This document shows positions 8,431 to 16,922 of a stretch of DNA of 22,957 nt, in pieces. This DNA comes from a virus, in the IMG/VR virus record IMGVR_UViG_3300042397_003508, positions 1 to 22,957 of that record. One strand, written 5' to 3'. How positions within the stretch are numbered: position 1 is the stretch's first letter; the number at the start of each line of letters is the position of its first letter. The notes below the pieces were generated by a model that saw only the letters and a list, made by a program, of their open reading frames with translations, ran no database searches and had not been told where the DNA came from. Made by a program: the position numbers and the translations under genes.

Positions 8431-10090
8431 CGCACAGGATTTTACTGCGGGTCAAATATACAATACTGGTAATATAGTTCTGCCAACAAATCAAGGTGGT
8501 CCATCATCTTGGGTAAATGGTGTTTATCAAGACAACTTAACATGTTGGGCTTGGGGTAATCCTGGCTATTGCGGTCCTAACGCGATTGTTAGACCAGGAA
8601 ATAACATAAACTTTTCTTTCGGTTCAACTTACCTTTATCAGCAACAAGACATTTCAAGCATATTGCCAAGTTCTACACCTGGATTACAAGTCACTGGTTA
8701 TAATTTTGGCTTTACTGCAAAGAATGGTAATGGTTGGGACGATGGTCGCGTAGACCAATTGTCGGCACTTGTTCGTTTTTGGGATACTACGGGTGGTAGA
8801 GGCACTAACAATTTATTGTACGGCAATTCATACAATTTGAGTTACAAATATAACTGGACGAATTTTAATTTCTCTGAGAATTTTAATTCTCCATTGAATG
8901 CTTCTTCTATTGGGCAAGTTCAGTACGGGTTCATAGGCAGAGACAATAATGGTTGGGCAGGCCCTTATGGACCAGAAGTAATTAATGTTTCTTTTTCTTT
9001 GAAGTACACTGTTGACCCATGTTCTGTCAATGTGTTAAGTTCGCCTACTTGTCCTGGTTATTTAAATGCTATTAACAGTTTGACACCTGCGACTGTATCA
9101 TCCTCTACTGTAACCGTTGCTACACCAACAACCATAGTTGCTACACCAACAACAGCAGATGTTCAGCCAGCTACAGTGGTTGTTGATGTTGGTGGTGTTG
9201 AACTGTCTACGAGTGGAACAATAAGTGCGCCAGACAATATTCCACAATCAGTAAAAGAAACACAGACACAAAAAAACGAGACTGAGAAACAGGAAGAAAA
9301 AACAAAATCTGGTCCAAACATGTCGCTTGTAATGAGTGTGGTTCGCCAGGTTCAAGCAAACGATAGAGCAGTGCAAGCATCTGCCGTGCAAAATGCTTTA
9401 CAAGAAGTTTCAAGTGCAATAGCAAATGCACAAGAACAAACCAATATGGTTATTGAAAACAACCAAAGAAATAATGCGGCACAACAACAAGCGGCAGTAG
9501 AATCTCAACAAACAAGTGTTGTTAATGTTCAACTGCAAAATGCACAAACAAGCAGACAAAGCAGTTTTAATTTTGAACCTGTTGTAGTTGTAAATCAAAC
9601 TCAACAAATACAAAAACCACTAGAACAATTCAATACACAAACACAACAAGTTCAAGTTTCCAAAGTTGATTATTCATTGTTTCCTCAACCTATTCAAGTG
9701 CCCGTTTTTACACCAACAAGCGTGTTCAGACAAAACGAAAATCAGATTGAAACAGTCACTCAAACAAATTTTATGAGCAGTGACAATCCTATAAAATCTA
9801 TTTTGGAACAAAAACCTTTTGTAGAGAATACAACAACAGAACAAAAAACGGAAACGGTTAAAAGCAATGTTCAACAAAATGAACTTGCAGGAAACATAGA
9901 CATAAACAGAATGGCAGTTAACCCGCCAGGATTTAATGCTTATATGAGTTTAGCACTCAAGGATGGTCAGTTATACAAACCTGAGGAGATTTATAAAAAT
10001 CAAGTGACTGTAGATAATGTTAGAGCATTGAGACAACTATCATCGGATAGAGTACATCGAGAAATGGTCAACCAACAATACAGGAACTAA
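8363..10090 (+). CDS. Large secreted virion-type protein
   Basis: This 575-aa product starts at ATG 8363, 68 bases inside the previous gene, in a different frame. The overlapped part encodes a full signal peptide (MTLIQRLVSAVSSAFLF then TSLSSNA, cleavage before QDF), which supports this start. Residues 25-220 form a beta-rich domain with many aromatic and Asn/Gly residues; 225-275 are Thr/Val-rich; 280-500 are Gln/Asn-rich and partly coiled coil; and the last 50 residues contain PPGFNAYMS, LKDGQLYKPEEIYKNQ, VDNVRALRQL and HREMVNQQY. That C-terminal pattern recurs in proteins of marine and freshwater T4-like phages of unknown function, mostly placed among structural genes. It is probably part of a virion or envelope complex with the next three genes. 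Confidence 0.72.
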   Translation: MTLIQRLVSAVSSAFLFTSLSSNAQDFTAGQIYNTGNIVLPTNQGGPSSWVNGVYQDNLTCWAWGNPGYCGPNAIVRPGNNINFSFGSTYLYQQQDISSILPSSTPGLQVTGYNFGFTAKNGNGWDDGRVDQLSALVRFWDTTGGRGTNNLLYGNSYNLSYKYNWTNFNFSENFNSPLNASSIGQVQYGFIGRDNNGWAGPYGPEVINVSFSLKYTVDPCSVNVLSSPTCPGYLNAINSLTPATVSSSTVTVATPTTIVATPTTADVQPATVVVDVGGVELSTSGTISAPDNIPQSVKETQTQKNETEKQEEKTKSGPNMSLVMSVVRQVQANDRAVQASAVQNALQEVSSAIANAQEQTNMVIENNQRNNAAQQQAAVESQQTSVVNVQLQNAQTSRQSSFNFEPVVVVNQTQQIQKPLEQFNTQTQQVQVSKVDYSLFPQPIQVPVFTPTSVFRQNENQIETVTQTNFMSSDNPIKSILEQKPFVENTTTEQKTETVKSNVQQNELAGNIDINRMAVNPPGFNAYMSLALKDGQLYKPEEIYKNQVTVDNVRALRQLSSDRVHREMVNQQYRN

Positions 10091-10091
10091 A

Positions 10092-10712
10092 ATGTCAGAA
10101 GAAATTAAAAACGTTAATAAAAAAATAGATGAAGCTGAAGCGGCGGTAAAGAAGTATGCAAGTAAAGATACCGTAATCAGCATCGGTGGTTATGAATTCA
10201 CTCCAGCAAAATTAATGGTAGCATTCACCATCGTATCATCTACACTTGGTGGTCTTTATGGTGCATTTGAAGTCTACAAAGACTATCAAGGAATGAAGAA
10301 GAAGATTGCGGAATATATCGCGCCAGATTTATCTGAGTTCGATAAACGATTGGCAGTTATTGAAGAAAATTCATCAAAGACTTCCGATTACACACGCGAT
10401 ATCAAAAATGATTTGAAGAATGATATCCGTAGAAACGAATCTGTCACCGAACAAATTGAGCGAGGCGTTAAGCAAGCACAAAGAGAAACTGAAACAGAAA
10501 TGCGTCAAGCACGAAAAGACATTCGTGAAGATTTGGAAAAAGCTAGAGCCGAAGTAAACGGCATCCGTAAAGAAGTCGCTGACGCACGTAGAGAAATAGG
10601 CCGTGAAGTTGACGGCATGAAAAGAGAAGTCAAAAAAGATATTGACACTCTAACTAGAGAAGTTGATAACAAGATACAAAAAGCCATCGATAATCCTCTG
10701 GCAAACAAGTGA
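10092..10712 (+). CDS. Membrane-anchored coiled-coil protein
   Basis: This 206-aa protein starts one base after the previous stop. A short charged N-terminus (helix 4-22) is followed by one membrane segment at about 38-60 and then a very long charged helix (about 85-200) rich in Glu, Lys and Arg with heptad-like spacing, certainly coiled coil. No enzyme motif is present. It could be a spanin-like or virion-associated scaffold, but it lacks a lipobox and other spanin marks, so I leave the function open. Tight spacing with the neighbours suggests one operon, and the stop TGA overlaps the GTG start of the next small gene. Confidence 0.7.
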   Translation: MSEEIKNVNKKIDEAEAAVKKYASKDTVISIGGYEFTPAKLMVAFTIVSSTLGGLYGAFEVYKDYQGMKKKIAEYIAPDLSEFDKRLAVIEENSSKTSDYTRDIKNDLKNDIRRNESVTEQIERGVKQAQRETETEMRQARKDIREDLEKARAEVNGIRKEVADARREIGREVDGMKREVKKDIDTLTREVDNKIQKAIDNPLANK

Positions 10713-10861
10713 TAGCGGAAGCTTTATTAACTATTGTATTGGCTTATCAAAAGCCAGAATATGTTTGTGTAAGATGGAAATGGACAGGAGATGTTTATCA
10801 AAGAAAAGTTTATTGTATTACTTGGAAAAAAGTAGAAAAAGAAAGAAAGAAAAATGATTGA
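10709..10861 (+). CDS. 50-aa conserved-type phage protein, GTG start
   Basis: The GTG start overlaps the preceding TGA (GTGA), and the stop overlaps the next ATG, a typical chain of translational coupling. The product has a hydrophobic start (VIAEALLTIVLAY) followed by EYVCVRWKWTGDVYQRK, VYCITWKK and a basic tail. The CxRWxWTGDVYxRxVxCxxW pattern recurs as a tiny gene in this position in aquatic T4-like phages; no function is known to me. Confidence 0.72.
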   Translation: MIAEALLTIVLAYQKPEYVCVRWKWTGDVYQRKVYCITWKKVEKERKKND

Positions 10862-11348
10862 CCCAATAACAGCACTGGCAGGAATACAGAGTGCGGTTGC
10901 TTTAATCAAAAAAGTTTCAAAGACTGTAGATGATGTTGCTTCGTTGGGTCCAGTTTTGGGGAAATATTTTGATGCTAAGAGTAACGCAACTAAGGCGATA
11001 GTTGAAGCCAAGAATAGTGGTAAAAAATCCAATATGGCTGCCGCTATCGAAATAGAATTGGCCATACATCAAGCCGAAGAATTTGAAAAGCAATTACAGT
11101 TGCTTTTCATGCAGTCTGGTAAAATAGATGTTTGGAATAAAATTAAAAGTCGTTCTATGGCAATGGACATTGATGCGGCTCACCAGGCTAGAAAAGAAAA
11201 AGAACTCAAGTTAAAAAAGCAAAGAGAAATGGAAGAAGCGATAGAATTTTTATTCGCTATACTTTTGCTCATGGTTGCTGTTGCAGGAATTGCTTGGGGG
11301 GCGTTCGAATTGATGGATTATTGTCAAAAAGGCAACTGTGGTAAATAA
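10854..11348 (+). CDS. Helical membrane-anchored protein of the virion-type module
   Basis: This 164-aa protein begins DPITALAGIQSAVALIKKVSKTVDDVASLGPVLGKYFDAKS, a pattern seen beside structural genes in aquatic T4-like phages, and then has long helices rich in Glu and Lys (60-125). A single membrane segment lies near 130-150 (LFAILLLMVAVAGIAW), and a short Cys-containing tail (DYCQKGNCGK) follows. Its start overlaps the stop of the 50-aa gene by eight bases. It closes the five-gene group that begins at 7318; the next gene has its own promoter. No enzymatic motif is visible. Confidence 0.68.
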   Translation: MIDPITALAGIQSAVALIKKVSKTVDDVASLGPVLGKYFDAKSNATKAIVEAKNSGKKSNMAAAIEIELAIHQAEEFEKQLQLLFMQSGKIDVWNKIKSRSMAMDIDAAHQARKEKELKLKKQREMEEAIEFLFAILLLMVAVAGIAWGAFELMDYCQKGNCGK

Positions 11349-11391
11349 ACAACAAATAGTTGACTAGGAAAAAGTAATACTTTTGTAGCAC

Positions 11392-11419
11392 TTGACTTTT
11401 ACCGTTGGACGTGTAGAAT
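11392..11419 (+). promoter_or_regulatory. Sigma70-type promoter
   Basis: TTGACT, 16 bases ending in TG (extended -10), TAGAAT. The leader contains GTTGAGTTGATAAGG (11427-11441), identical to the leader at 18453-18467 behind another TGTAGAAT promoter. Confidence 0.75.
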
Positions 11420-11450
11420 CCATCCTGTTGAGTTGATAAGGAGATACGAA

Positions 11451-11879
11451 ATGGCTTACATGTCCCAAGAAACCAAAGCAAAAATTGTTGCCGCTGTTAA
11501 ACCTATTCTTAAAAAATACGGTCTAAAAGGCACCTTTGCTGTTAGTGGTCATTCCACTATTGTTTTGAATCTCAAATCCGGCAAAATCGATTTCATTGAG
11601 AATTATATTCAAACCGATATCGATAAGCCTTATGCGAAACACTTTTCGCAAGACCAAATCGATTATATCCGTAAAAACAAATCGATTGATATAAATCCCT
11701 ATTGGTTTCATGAACACTTTACCGGTAAAGCAAAATCTGCACTGACAGAAATTTTTGCCGCGATGAAAAAAGCAGGCGATTGGTATGATGAGTCCGATGC
11801 CCAAACGGATTATTTCAATACCGCATATTATGTTGATGTGAATGTCGGTAAATGGAACAAACCTTATCAAGTAGAATGA
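11451..11879 (+). CDS. LPD29-like conserved protein
   Basis: ATG 11451 has AAGGAG 8 bases upstream, so I prefer it to the in-frame TTG at 11433. The 142-aa product matches the pattern of the small LPD29-type proteins found in many phages and plasmids: MSQETKAKI, ILKKYGLKGT, HSTIVLNLKSGKIDFIENY, NPYWFHEHFTGKA, LTEIFAAMKKAGDWYDESD, QTDYF, and a final YYVDVNVGKWNKPYQVE. The family name comes from its presence in large polyvalent proteins; its molecular function is not established. It is monocistronic, between its own promoter and a strong inverted repeat. Identification is from memory of the family pattern. Confidence 0.75.
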   Translation: MAYMSQETKAKIVAAVKPILKKYGLKGTFAVSGHSTIVLNLKSGKIDFIENYIQTDIDKPYAKHFSQDQIDYIRKNKSIDINPYWFHEHFTGKAKSALTEIFAAMKKAGDWYDESDAQTDYFNTAYYVDVNVGKWNKPYQVE

Positions 11880-11902
11880 AACGTTATGCTCTGATTGTTG
11901 AT

Positions 11903-11953
11903 GGTAAAATTTTCGGCATTTTCTTCATACGAACATGTGCCGAAATTTTTGCC
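11903..11953 (+). terminator. Long hairpin (16-bp stem) between two gene blocks
   Basis: Bases 11903-11918 pair with 11938-11953 over 16 positions with one G-T and one T-T mismatch; the loop is 19 nt. There is no T-run directly after it, so it may be a weak terminator, an mRNA-stability hairpin or an RNA target. A TATAAT box lies just downstream at 11980-11985, without a clear -35. Confidence 0.4.
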
Positions 11954-12011
11954 TCTGGTTTTCCCAAAAGTCAAAGCTATATAATACAAGAAATAATTTT
12001 ATGAGTTGATA

Positions 12012-12317
12012 ATGCAAGGAATTTTTATTTTCCAAACCAGTGATGGTTACCGAGTCGCGCCTTTGGTTAACTATGATGCACTGTATGACGGTTATAATGT
12101 TAACATGTCGCAATATATTTTCCTTCCCTATTTTCAGAAAGCCTTCGGCAGTTGTAAAGCACTGACAGAAACCGAAGCGCGTGATGTTGCCAAAACTATG
12201 GCAAAAGCATACAATGAACTTCCTGACGGTATTAGAACAGTGACTACATACCGAAATTACAGTTTTGAGGATATAATGAATGGCAAGGCTTCCCAAAATA
12301 ACAGAACCAAAGTATGA
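12012..12317 (+). CDS. Conserved T4-like phage hypothetical protein, 101 aa
   Basis: I start at ATG 12012; an in-frame TTG at 12006 is less likely. The product begins MQGIFIFQTSDGYRVAP and has a central FLPYFQKAFGSCKAL segment, then TEARDVAKTMAKAYNELPDGIRTVTTYRNYSFEDI. The start-to-end pattern (I-F-TSDGYRV, then a helix, then DGI-T and F-DI) recurs in short proteins of aquatic T4-like phages; function unknown. There is no Shine-Dalgarno site; the leader ATGAGTTGATA echoes the GAGTTGATAAGG leader seen at other promoters. Its 3' end overlaps the next gene by 38 bases in another frame. Confidence 0.68.
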   Translation: MQGIFIFQTSDGYRVAPLVNYDALYDGYNVNMSQYIFLPYFQKAFGSCKALTETEARDVAKTMAKAYNELPDGIRTVTTYRNYSFEDIMNGKASQNNRTKV

Positions 12318-13320
12318 CGGCAAAATGACCAACCTACAGTTGGTCGAAGCTCTCAATTGGTACCACCAGAATCAGGAACCTAAGGACGCTCAAAGGTTTC
12401 TGTTAGAATACGCCAAGAAAAATAAAATTCCAGGCCGTGTCGATACTTCTAAAAGTTATCTGACATTGGCTTGGCTTTGCCGTTTGATTTCCAACGGTAA
12501 TGATGTTGGCTCCGAGGCCATTCGAAAAATTAAAAGCGGCTTGCCTGCTCTACTTGAAAAAGAAAAGGCTGAGGTTGTTGTGGAAGCAATACCTACACCT
12601 TCCATTCAGGAAAGAATGCGAGAAAAGATTGGTGAAATTGCAGGTGAACTTGAAGGTTCTATAGACGACTACATCCTAAGCGGCTTCAAAGATGCACGTT
12701 CTCCTTTAGCCTTAATGCAAGATAAGGCAAAGGGTATGCACGCCATGAAAATCATTGAGATTTTTAAGAAACGTAGGTCTGAGTTTGATGAAGTCCTGCA
12801 CACAACCGATAAAGACTTGAAAGAGGCTTATTCATACCTGAACAAGACCCAATTGAAAAAGCTTGTTGCGTATTGTGACCTGATTATTACCGATGCTATG
12901 AAGATTGCCGGTGAAGCAAAGGCTAGCCGCAAGCCTAGGAAACGCAAACAAAAAACACCTGACCAATTGGTTGCTACATTGCAATTTTGCCAGACTTCGG
13001 ATGAATACAAAGTTGCCTCAATTAAACCGAGAGAAATAATCGGTGCGATGCAATTGTGGGTATTTAATGTCAAGACAAAGAAAATCGGTGTTTATCACGC
13101 TGAGGATGCTTCAGGCTTCTCCGTGAAAGGTTCTTCATTGCTGAACTATTCTGAAATGAAATCCTTGACAAAGACGGCAAGAAAGCCAGAAGAAGTATTG
13201 ACATCCGTTATAAAAGGTGGTAAAATCATACTTAAAAATCTCTTGGGTACACTCAAGACAAAAGAATCTGCACTAAACGGCAGAATAAACAAAGACACAC
13301 TTCTACTGAGAGTTTTATAA
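12280..13320 (+). CDS. Conserved T4-like phage hypothetical protein, 346 aa
   Basis: This protein starts MARLPKITEPKYDGKM and has a first domain (10-95) with NLQLVEALNWYHQN and SYLTLAWLCRLISNG, a middle helical domain (105-205), a strongly basic linker RKPRKRKQKT (about 217-226) and a C-terminal domain (230-310) with IKPREIIGAMQLWVFNVKTKKIGVY, FSVKGSSLL and TARKPEEVL. The pattern is familiar from uncharacterised proteins of cyanophage-type T4-like phages. The basic linker and the link to RNase H just downstream (the stop shares a base with the next ATG, TAATG) suggest a nucleic-acid role in replication, but no known enzyme motif is present. Confidence 0.7.
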   Translation: MARLPKITEPKYDGKMTNLQLVEALNWYHQNQEPKDAQRFLLEYAKKNKIPGRVDTSKSYLTLAWLCRLISNGNDVGSEAIRKIKSGLPALLEKEKAEVVVEAIPTPSIQERMREKIGEIAGELEGSIDDYILSGFKDARSPLALMQDKAKGMHAMKIIEIFKKRRSEFDEVLHTTDKDLKEAYSYLNKTQLKKLVAYCDLIITDAMKIAGEAKASRKPRKRKQKTPDQLVATLQFCQTSDEYKVASIKPREIIGAMQLWVFNVKTKKIGVYHAEDASGFSVKGSSLLNYSEMKSLTKTARKPEEVLTSVIKGGKIILKNLLGTLKTKESALNGRINKDTLLLRVL

Positions 13321-14159
13321 TGCTAATTTTTGACTTTAACCAGGTTGTCATTGCCAACTTGATGGAACAAATCGGTTCTTCCCGCGAACCCGTGGAAGAA
13401 GGCCTTGTTCGCCATATGATTCTCAATACCATTCGTGCGAACATTCGAAAGTTTCGTGAATACGGTGAAGTTGTGATTGCCTGTGACGGTCAAACATACT
13501 GGCGCCGTGAAGTTTTTCCTTTCTACAAATCCAATCGCAAGAAAAACCGTGATGCATCTGGTCACGACTGGCAATCCATTTTTGATTGCATGAAAAAGAT
13601 TCGTGAAGAATTGAAACAACATTCACCCTACAAAGTTATTGAAGCCACGGGCGCGGAAGCCGATGATATTATCGGTGTTCTTTGCCGGCAATATGGTGAC
13701 AGTGAAAAGATTATGATTTTGTCTAGTGACAAGGACTTTGTTCAGCTACAGACTAATCCTAACATCAAACAATATTCACCCACACTGAAAAAATTTATCA
13801 AGTCAGATGACCCAATCCGACAATTGAACGAATTGATTGTACGTGGCGATTCTGGTGATGGCATTCCAAATATTCTTTCAGCCGATAATTCAATTGCGGA
13901 TGGAATCCGTCAGAAACCAATCACCAAAAAGTTTCTTGATGAAGTTTTGGTTAAGGCTCAAGGTTCTATGGGCGATGCATTGACCCGTAACTGGGACCGT
14001 AATCGTCAATTGATTGATTTGAATATGATTCCAGAAAGTGTGTCGAAAAATATCCTAGATACATACATGGTCACAAAGCCTGCGAATAAGCAACAGTTTA
14101 TGAATTACATGATTGCCAATCGCTTGAAAAATTTGCTTGAGGTTATCGATGAATTCTGA
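13320..14159 (+). CDS. rnh: T4-type RNase H (5'-to-3' exonuclease, FEN family)
   Basis: The 279-aa product has the acidic residues of the T4 RNase H / FEN-1 / Pol I 5'-nuclease family in order: D5 (IFDFNQ), D56 (ACDGQ), E113 with D115-D116 (GAEADD), D137 and D139 (SSDKDF), and D177/D180 (GDSGDGIPN). It also has the WRREVFPFYKSNRK segment that contacts DNA. T4 RNase H removes RNA primers and some adjacent DNA from lagging-strand fragments. Length is close to T4's 305 aa. It is coupled to the gene before (TAATG) and overlaps the next by 11 bases. I am confident of the family. Confidence 0.92.
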   Translation: MLIFDFNQVVIANLMEQIGSSREPVEEGLVRHMILNTIRANIRKFREYGEVVIACDGQTYWRREVFPFYKSNRKKNRDASGHDWQSIFDCMKKIREELKQHSPYKVIEATGAEADDIIGVLCRQYGDSEKIMILSSDKDFVQLQTNPNIKQYSPTLKKFIKSDDPIRQLNELIVRGDSGDGIPNILSADNSIADGIRQKPITKKFLDEVLVKAQGSMGDALTRNWDRNRQLIDLNMIPESVSKNILDTYMVTKPANKQQFMNYMIANRLKNLLEVIDEF

Positions 14160-14583
14160 TTTATTTTTTGAGATTTTTGAAAAATTTGAAAAGGCCGAAA
14201 AACGTGCCGACAAAATAGACATTCTGCGTAAAAGCGCAGATTCTAACTTTATTGAATTTTTAATTATCACTTTCAATCCCAATATTGAATTTGATGTTGA
14301 AATTCCAGTATACAAACCTTCACTAGACCCCGCAGGTCTAAATTACCTCTACTTACATTCTGAGGTTAAAAAGCTTTATCGTTTCATTAAGGGACATCCA
14401 AATCGTTCGACCAACCTAACACCGAAAAGGCAGAAAGAACTTTTGCTTCAGGTATTAGAAGGCCTTCATAAAAATGAGGCTGAACTTTTGGTTCGTTGTA
14501 TCAAAAAAGATTTGCGTATTCCTTTTTTAACAAAAAAGCTTGTTAAGGAAGCATTTCCCGGAATTGATTTAGGAGAAGATTAA
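14149..14583 (+). CDS. DUF6433-like phage protein
   Basis: ATG 14149 lies inside the end of RNase H; a TTG at 14137 is possible but less likely. The 144-aa product is mostly helical: FEKAEKRADKIDILRKSADSN, FLIITFNPNIEFDVEIP, LYRFIKGHPN, LTPKRQKELLLQVLEGLHKNEAELLVRCIKKDL and VKEAFPGID. This matches the layout of DUF6433 proteins that follow replication genes in T4-like phages of aquatic bacteria and somewhat resembles the N-terminal helical domain of phage DNA ligases. Function unknown. It is coupled downstream: its stop overlaps the next ATG (TTAATG). Confidence 0.68.
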   Translation: MNSDLFFEIFEKFEKAEKRADKIDILRKSADSNFIEFLIITFNPNIEFDVEIPVYKPSLDPAGLNYLYLHSEVKKLYRFIKGHPNRSTNLTPKRQKELLLQVLEGLHKNEAELLVRCIKKDLRIPFLTKKLVKEAFPGIDLGED

Positions 14584-14768
14584 TGTCTGACGGTGGAAAA
14601 GGAAGTAGACCAAGACCGTTTAGTGTTTCGGATGATGAATATTCTAAAAGATGGGATGCAATTTTTGGTCGTGACTTAGAAAACAAGAAAGAAAATAATG
14701 AAAGTAGCGGTAGTGACTCCAACGATAGGGACAACCTATCTGAGCAAGTGTCTGGAATCAGTAGATAA
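14583..14768 (+). CDS. 61-aa conserved-type small protein
   Basis: The product begins MSDGGKGSRPRPFSVSDDEY then SKRWDAIFGRD and ends in an acidic, Asn/Ser-rich disordered tail. The KGSxPRPFSV...WDxIFG core is a recurrent tiny protein of T4-like and other phages; no function is assigned that I know. Its start overlaps the previous stop. The last 71 bases also encode the start of the glycosyltransferase in another frame, which may explain the low-complexity tail. Confidence 0.72.
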   Translation: MSDGGKGSRPRPFSVSDDEYSKRWDAIFGRDLENKKENNESSGSDSNDRDNLSEQVSGISR

Positions 14769-15450
14769 TCAAACGTATGAGAACCTAACGCATTATGTTT
14801 TTCTGGATGGTAAAGAATACGGTAAAAATTTTTGGTACCAACTTGAAGGTGCATCAAAGGCAAAAACTGTAGTTCTTGAAGAAAACGTAGGCAAAGGTTG
14901 GTACGGTCATCGTGTTTATGCGGCTTGCAGTTTTCTAGTGAATGCTGATATAATTTGCTATCTTGATGAAGATAATTGGATTGAGCCTAACCATGTTGAA
15001 AGTTTGGTGAATACAATCAAACAAGGAAATGATTGGGCTTTCTCTTTGAGAAAAATTTATGATAAAGAAGGAAACTACCTTTGTGAGGACAACTGTGAAT
15101 CTCTTGGAAAATGGCCAGTATTTTTTGATGAAAATGTCCATCATATTGACACTTCAAGCTTTGCCGTTAAGCGTGATGTTGCTATTAATATCGGTCATTC
15201 TTGGTACGGGCAGTGGGGCGCTGATAGAAAATTTTTCTTCAACCTTGCAAAATTTTTTCCAAAGTATGACTGCAACCGAGAACACACCTTATGTTACCGC
15301 TTAGACGGAAATCCCAATTCCGTGAAGCATGAATTTTTTGACCAAGGAAACTTGGCGATGAGTAAAAAATATGATGGAGCTTTCCCATGGAAAATAAAAG
15401 AAGAACGGCTTTGGTCACCGGGGTCTCCGGTTACCTTGGTTCTCACCTAA
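14698..15450 (+). CDS. Family 2 (GT-A) glycosyltransferase
   Basis: This 250-aa protein opens with MKVAVVTPTIGTTYLSKCLESVDNQTY, the typical nucleotide-sugar binding start of GT2 enzymes. It has a metal-binding D90-E-D92 in CYLDEDNWIEP, and a later segment SSFAVKRDVAINIG then YGQWGADRKFF that fits the acceptor side. It would transfer a sugar from a nucleotide donor to an unknown acceptor such as a virion protein, host glycan or modified DNA base. It overlaps the gene before by 71 bases and the epimerase after by 64 bases. Pairing with an epimerase suggests that one makes the donor the other uses. Confidence 0.85.
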   Translation: MKVAVVTPTIGTTYLSKCLESVDNQTYENLTHYVFLDGKEYGKNFWYQLEGASKAKTVVLEENVGKGWYGHRVYAACSFLVNADIICYLDEDNWIEPNHVESLVNTIKQGNDWAFSLRKIYDKEGNYLCEDNCESLGKWPVFFDENVHHIDTSSFAVKRDVAINIGHSWYGQWGADRKFFFNLAKFFPKYDCNREHTLCYRLDGNPNSVKHEFFDQGNLAMSKKYDGAFPWKIKEERLWSPGSPVTLVLT

Positions 15451-16337
15451 GCAAAAGACTTAAAGAAGAAGGTTTTCGTGTCATAGGTGTTGATAAGCAA
15501 ACACCTGAACATTCCTTTTTTCATCGTTTTCACCGAACCGATGTTTTAGATTTTAATTCGTTGGAAGAAATTTTTGACAACTACGAAATCGATGTGGTTT
15601 TTCACCTTGCGGGAATGATTGAAGTCGGTGAATCCTGGAAGCATCCAACTCAATTTTGGGAAAACAATGTTGGTGGTACTGTTCGTGTACTGGCAGCAAT
15701 GAAACGCCACGGATGTGAGAAGATTATTTTTTCATCTACGGCGGGTCTTTACATTGACAGTTCTATTCCTATTGTGGAAAATGAAATAATTGTCAATAAC
15801 AATCCTTACGCCAATTCTAAACATGCTTGTGAAATGGCCATTGAAGATTCTGGTCTAAATTACGTCATCTTCAGATATTTCAACCTAGCCGGTTCTGGAG
15901 GTGATGTTGGTGAGAACCATTATCCAGAAACACACTTGATTCCTAGAATTCTTCAAAATCTAAATAGTTTTGAAATATACGGAGACGATTATGACACACC
16001 TGACGGAACATGCATTAGAGATTATGTTCATGTTGAGGATGTCGCAGATGCACACATTGAAGCAATCAAATATCTAGAAGAAGGTAAAAATTCTGAAATT
16101 ATCAACTTAGGCGCTGGCGTTGGCTACAGTGTAAAAGAGATTATTCAAACTATAGAAAAAGTTACTCTTAAGAAAGTAAACTATACAGTTTTGCCAAGGC
16201 GAAAAGGAGACCCTGAATCCTTAGTTGCGGCGATTGAGAAAGCCAAAAAACTTTTAAATTATTCACCTAAACATGACATTACCTCTATCATCAAAAGCGC
16301 CTTTGAATGGGAGAAAAAGCGGAACAGAATTAGATAA
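15387..16337 (+). CDS. NAD-dependent sugar epimerase (GalE-like extended SDR)
   Basis: This 316-aa protein has the NAD-binding T11-G-x-S-G-Y-L-G18 motif, VFHLAG at 71-76, catalytic Thr/Ser in FSSTAG (115-120), and Y141-ANS-K145. It also has FRYFNLAG and DYVHVEDVADAHI, the hallmarks of UDP-glucose 4-epimerase and relatives. Length is slightly below E. coli GalE (338 aa). The usual reaction inverts C4 of a UDP-hexose; the exact sugar cannot be assigned. The start ATG lies 64 bases inside the glycosyltransferase gene, and its 3' end overlaps the ClpP-like gene by 65 bases. The run of overlaps suggests one transcript. Confidence 0.88.
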   Translation: MENKRRTALVTGVSGYLGSHLSKRLKEEGFRVIGVDKQTPEHSFFHRFHRTDVLDFNSLEEIFDNYEIDVVFHLAGMIEVGESWKHPTQFWENNVGGTVRVLAAMKRHGCEKIIFSSTAGLYIDSSIPIVENEIIVNNNPYANSKHACEMAIEDSGLNYVIFRYFNLAGSGGDVGENHYPETHLIPRILQNLNSFEIYGDDYDTPDGTCIRDYVHVEDVADAHIEAIKYLEEGKNSEIINLGAGVGYSVKEIIQTIEKVTLKKVNYTVLPRRKGDPESLVAAIEKAKKLLNYSPKHDITSIIKSAFEWEKKRNRIR

Positions 16338-16899
16338 AGATTTTCCGCTTCCCATTCAAGATATTTACGATAACACATTTCTTAAAAACCATGTTCATTT
16401 TCTCAGTGGTGAGATTGAAGAACAGAATGTTTTAAAAGCTATACAGTGGATAATTTATGAGAATGCACTCAGCGGTTCTACAGGTGAGCCTAATACTCTA
16501 CAACTCTATGTCAATTCTACCGGTGGTGATTTGTATCACGCACTTGGTCTTATCGACATGATGAGGTTGAGCAAGAACCCGATACAAACAATTGGTGTTG
16601 GTGCTGTTATGTCGGCTGCATTTTTAATTTTTTCATCCGGCCAAAAAGGGCACAGATACATTACTAAAAATTGTAGTATAATGTGTCACCAATACTCAGA
16701 TACGTATGAGGGAAAACACCACGATTTGAAGTCTTACGCCAAATCGGCAGAAATGACAAATAATATGATGCTAAGTATTTTGCAACATGCATCAGGACTC
16801 ACAAACCGAGAGGTTAAATCTAAATTGTTGACACCAAGCGATGTTTGGTTGTCGGCTGAAGAACTTGTTAAATTAGGTATCGCAGACCATATACTTTAA
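16273..16899 (+). CDS. clpP: ClpP-like serine protease
   Basis: The 208-aa product shows ClpP folds and triad: LYVNSTGGD at 78-86, S114 in GVGAVMSAAFLIFSSG, H139 in IMCHQ, and D190 in TPSDVWLSAEELVKLGIAD. ClpP forms a barrel that degrades unfolded proteins with a Clp ATPase; phage versions may work with the host ATPase or mature virion proteins. The start at ATG 16273 gives an N-terminal tail of about 25 residues with little ClpP similarity; TTG at 16303 is an alternative. The MSA around the nucleophile differs slightly from the bacterial ASMGA. It is probably expressed with the epimerase. Confidence 0.87.
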   Translation: MTLPLSSKAPLNGRKSGTELDKDFPLPIQDIYDNTFLKNHVHFLSGEIEEQNVLKAIQWIIYENALSGSTGEPNTLQLYVNSTGGDLYHALGLIDMMRLSKNPIQTIGVGAVMSAAFLIFSSGQKGHRYITKNCSIMCHQYSDTYEGKHHDLKSYAKSAEMTNNMMLSILQHASGLTNREVKSKLLTPSDVWLSAEELVKLGIADHIL

Positions 16900-16922
16900 A
16901 GGAGGTTTATTTAAAAACAGAT

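Noticed and set aside
10663-10857. 64-aa plus-strand frame
   Set aside because: Out of frame with the coupled GTG-start gene at 10709-10861, whose product shows a recurrent CxRWxWTGDVY pattern; the other frame has no ribosome site.
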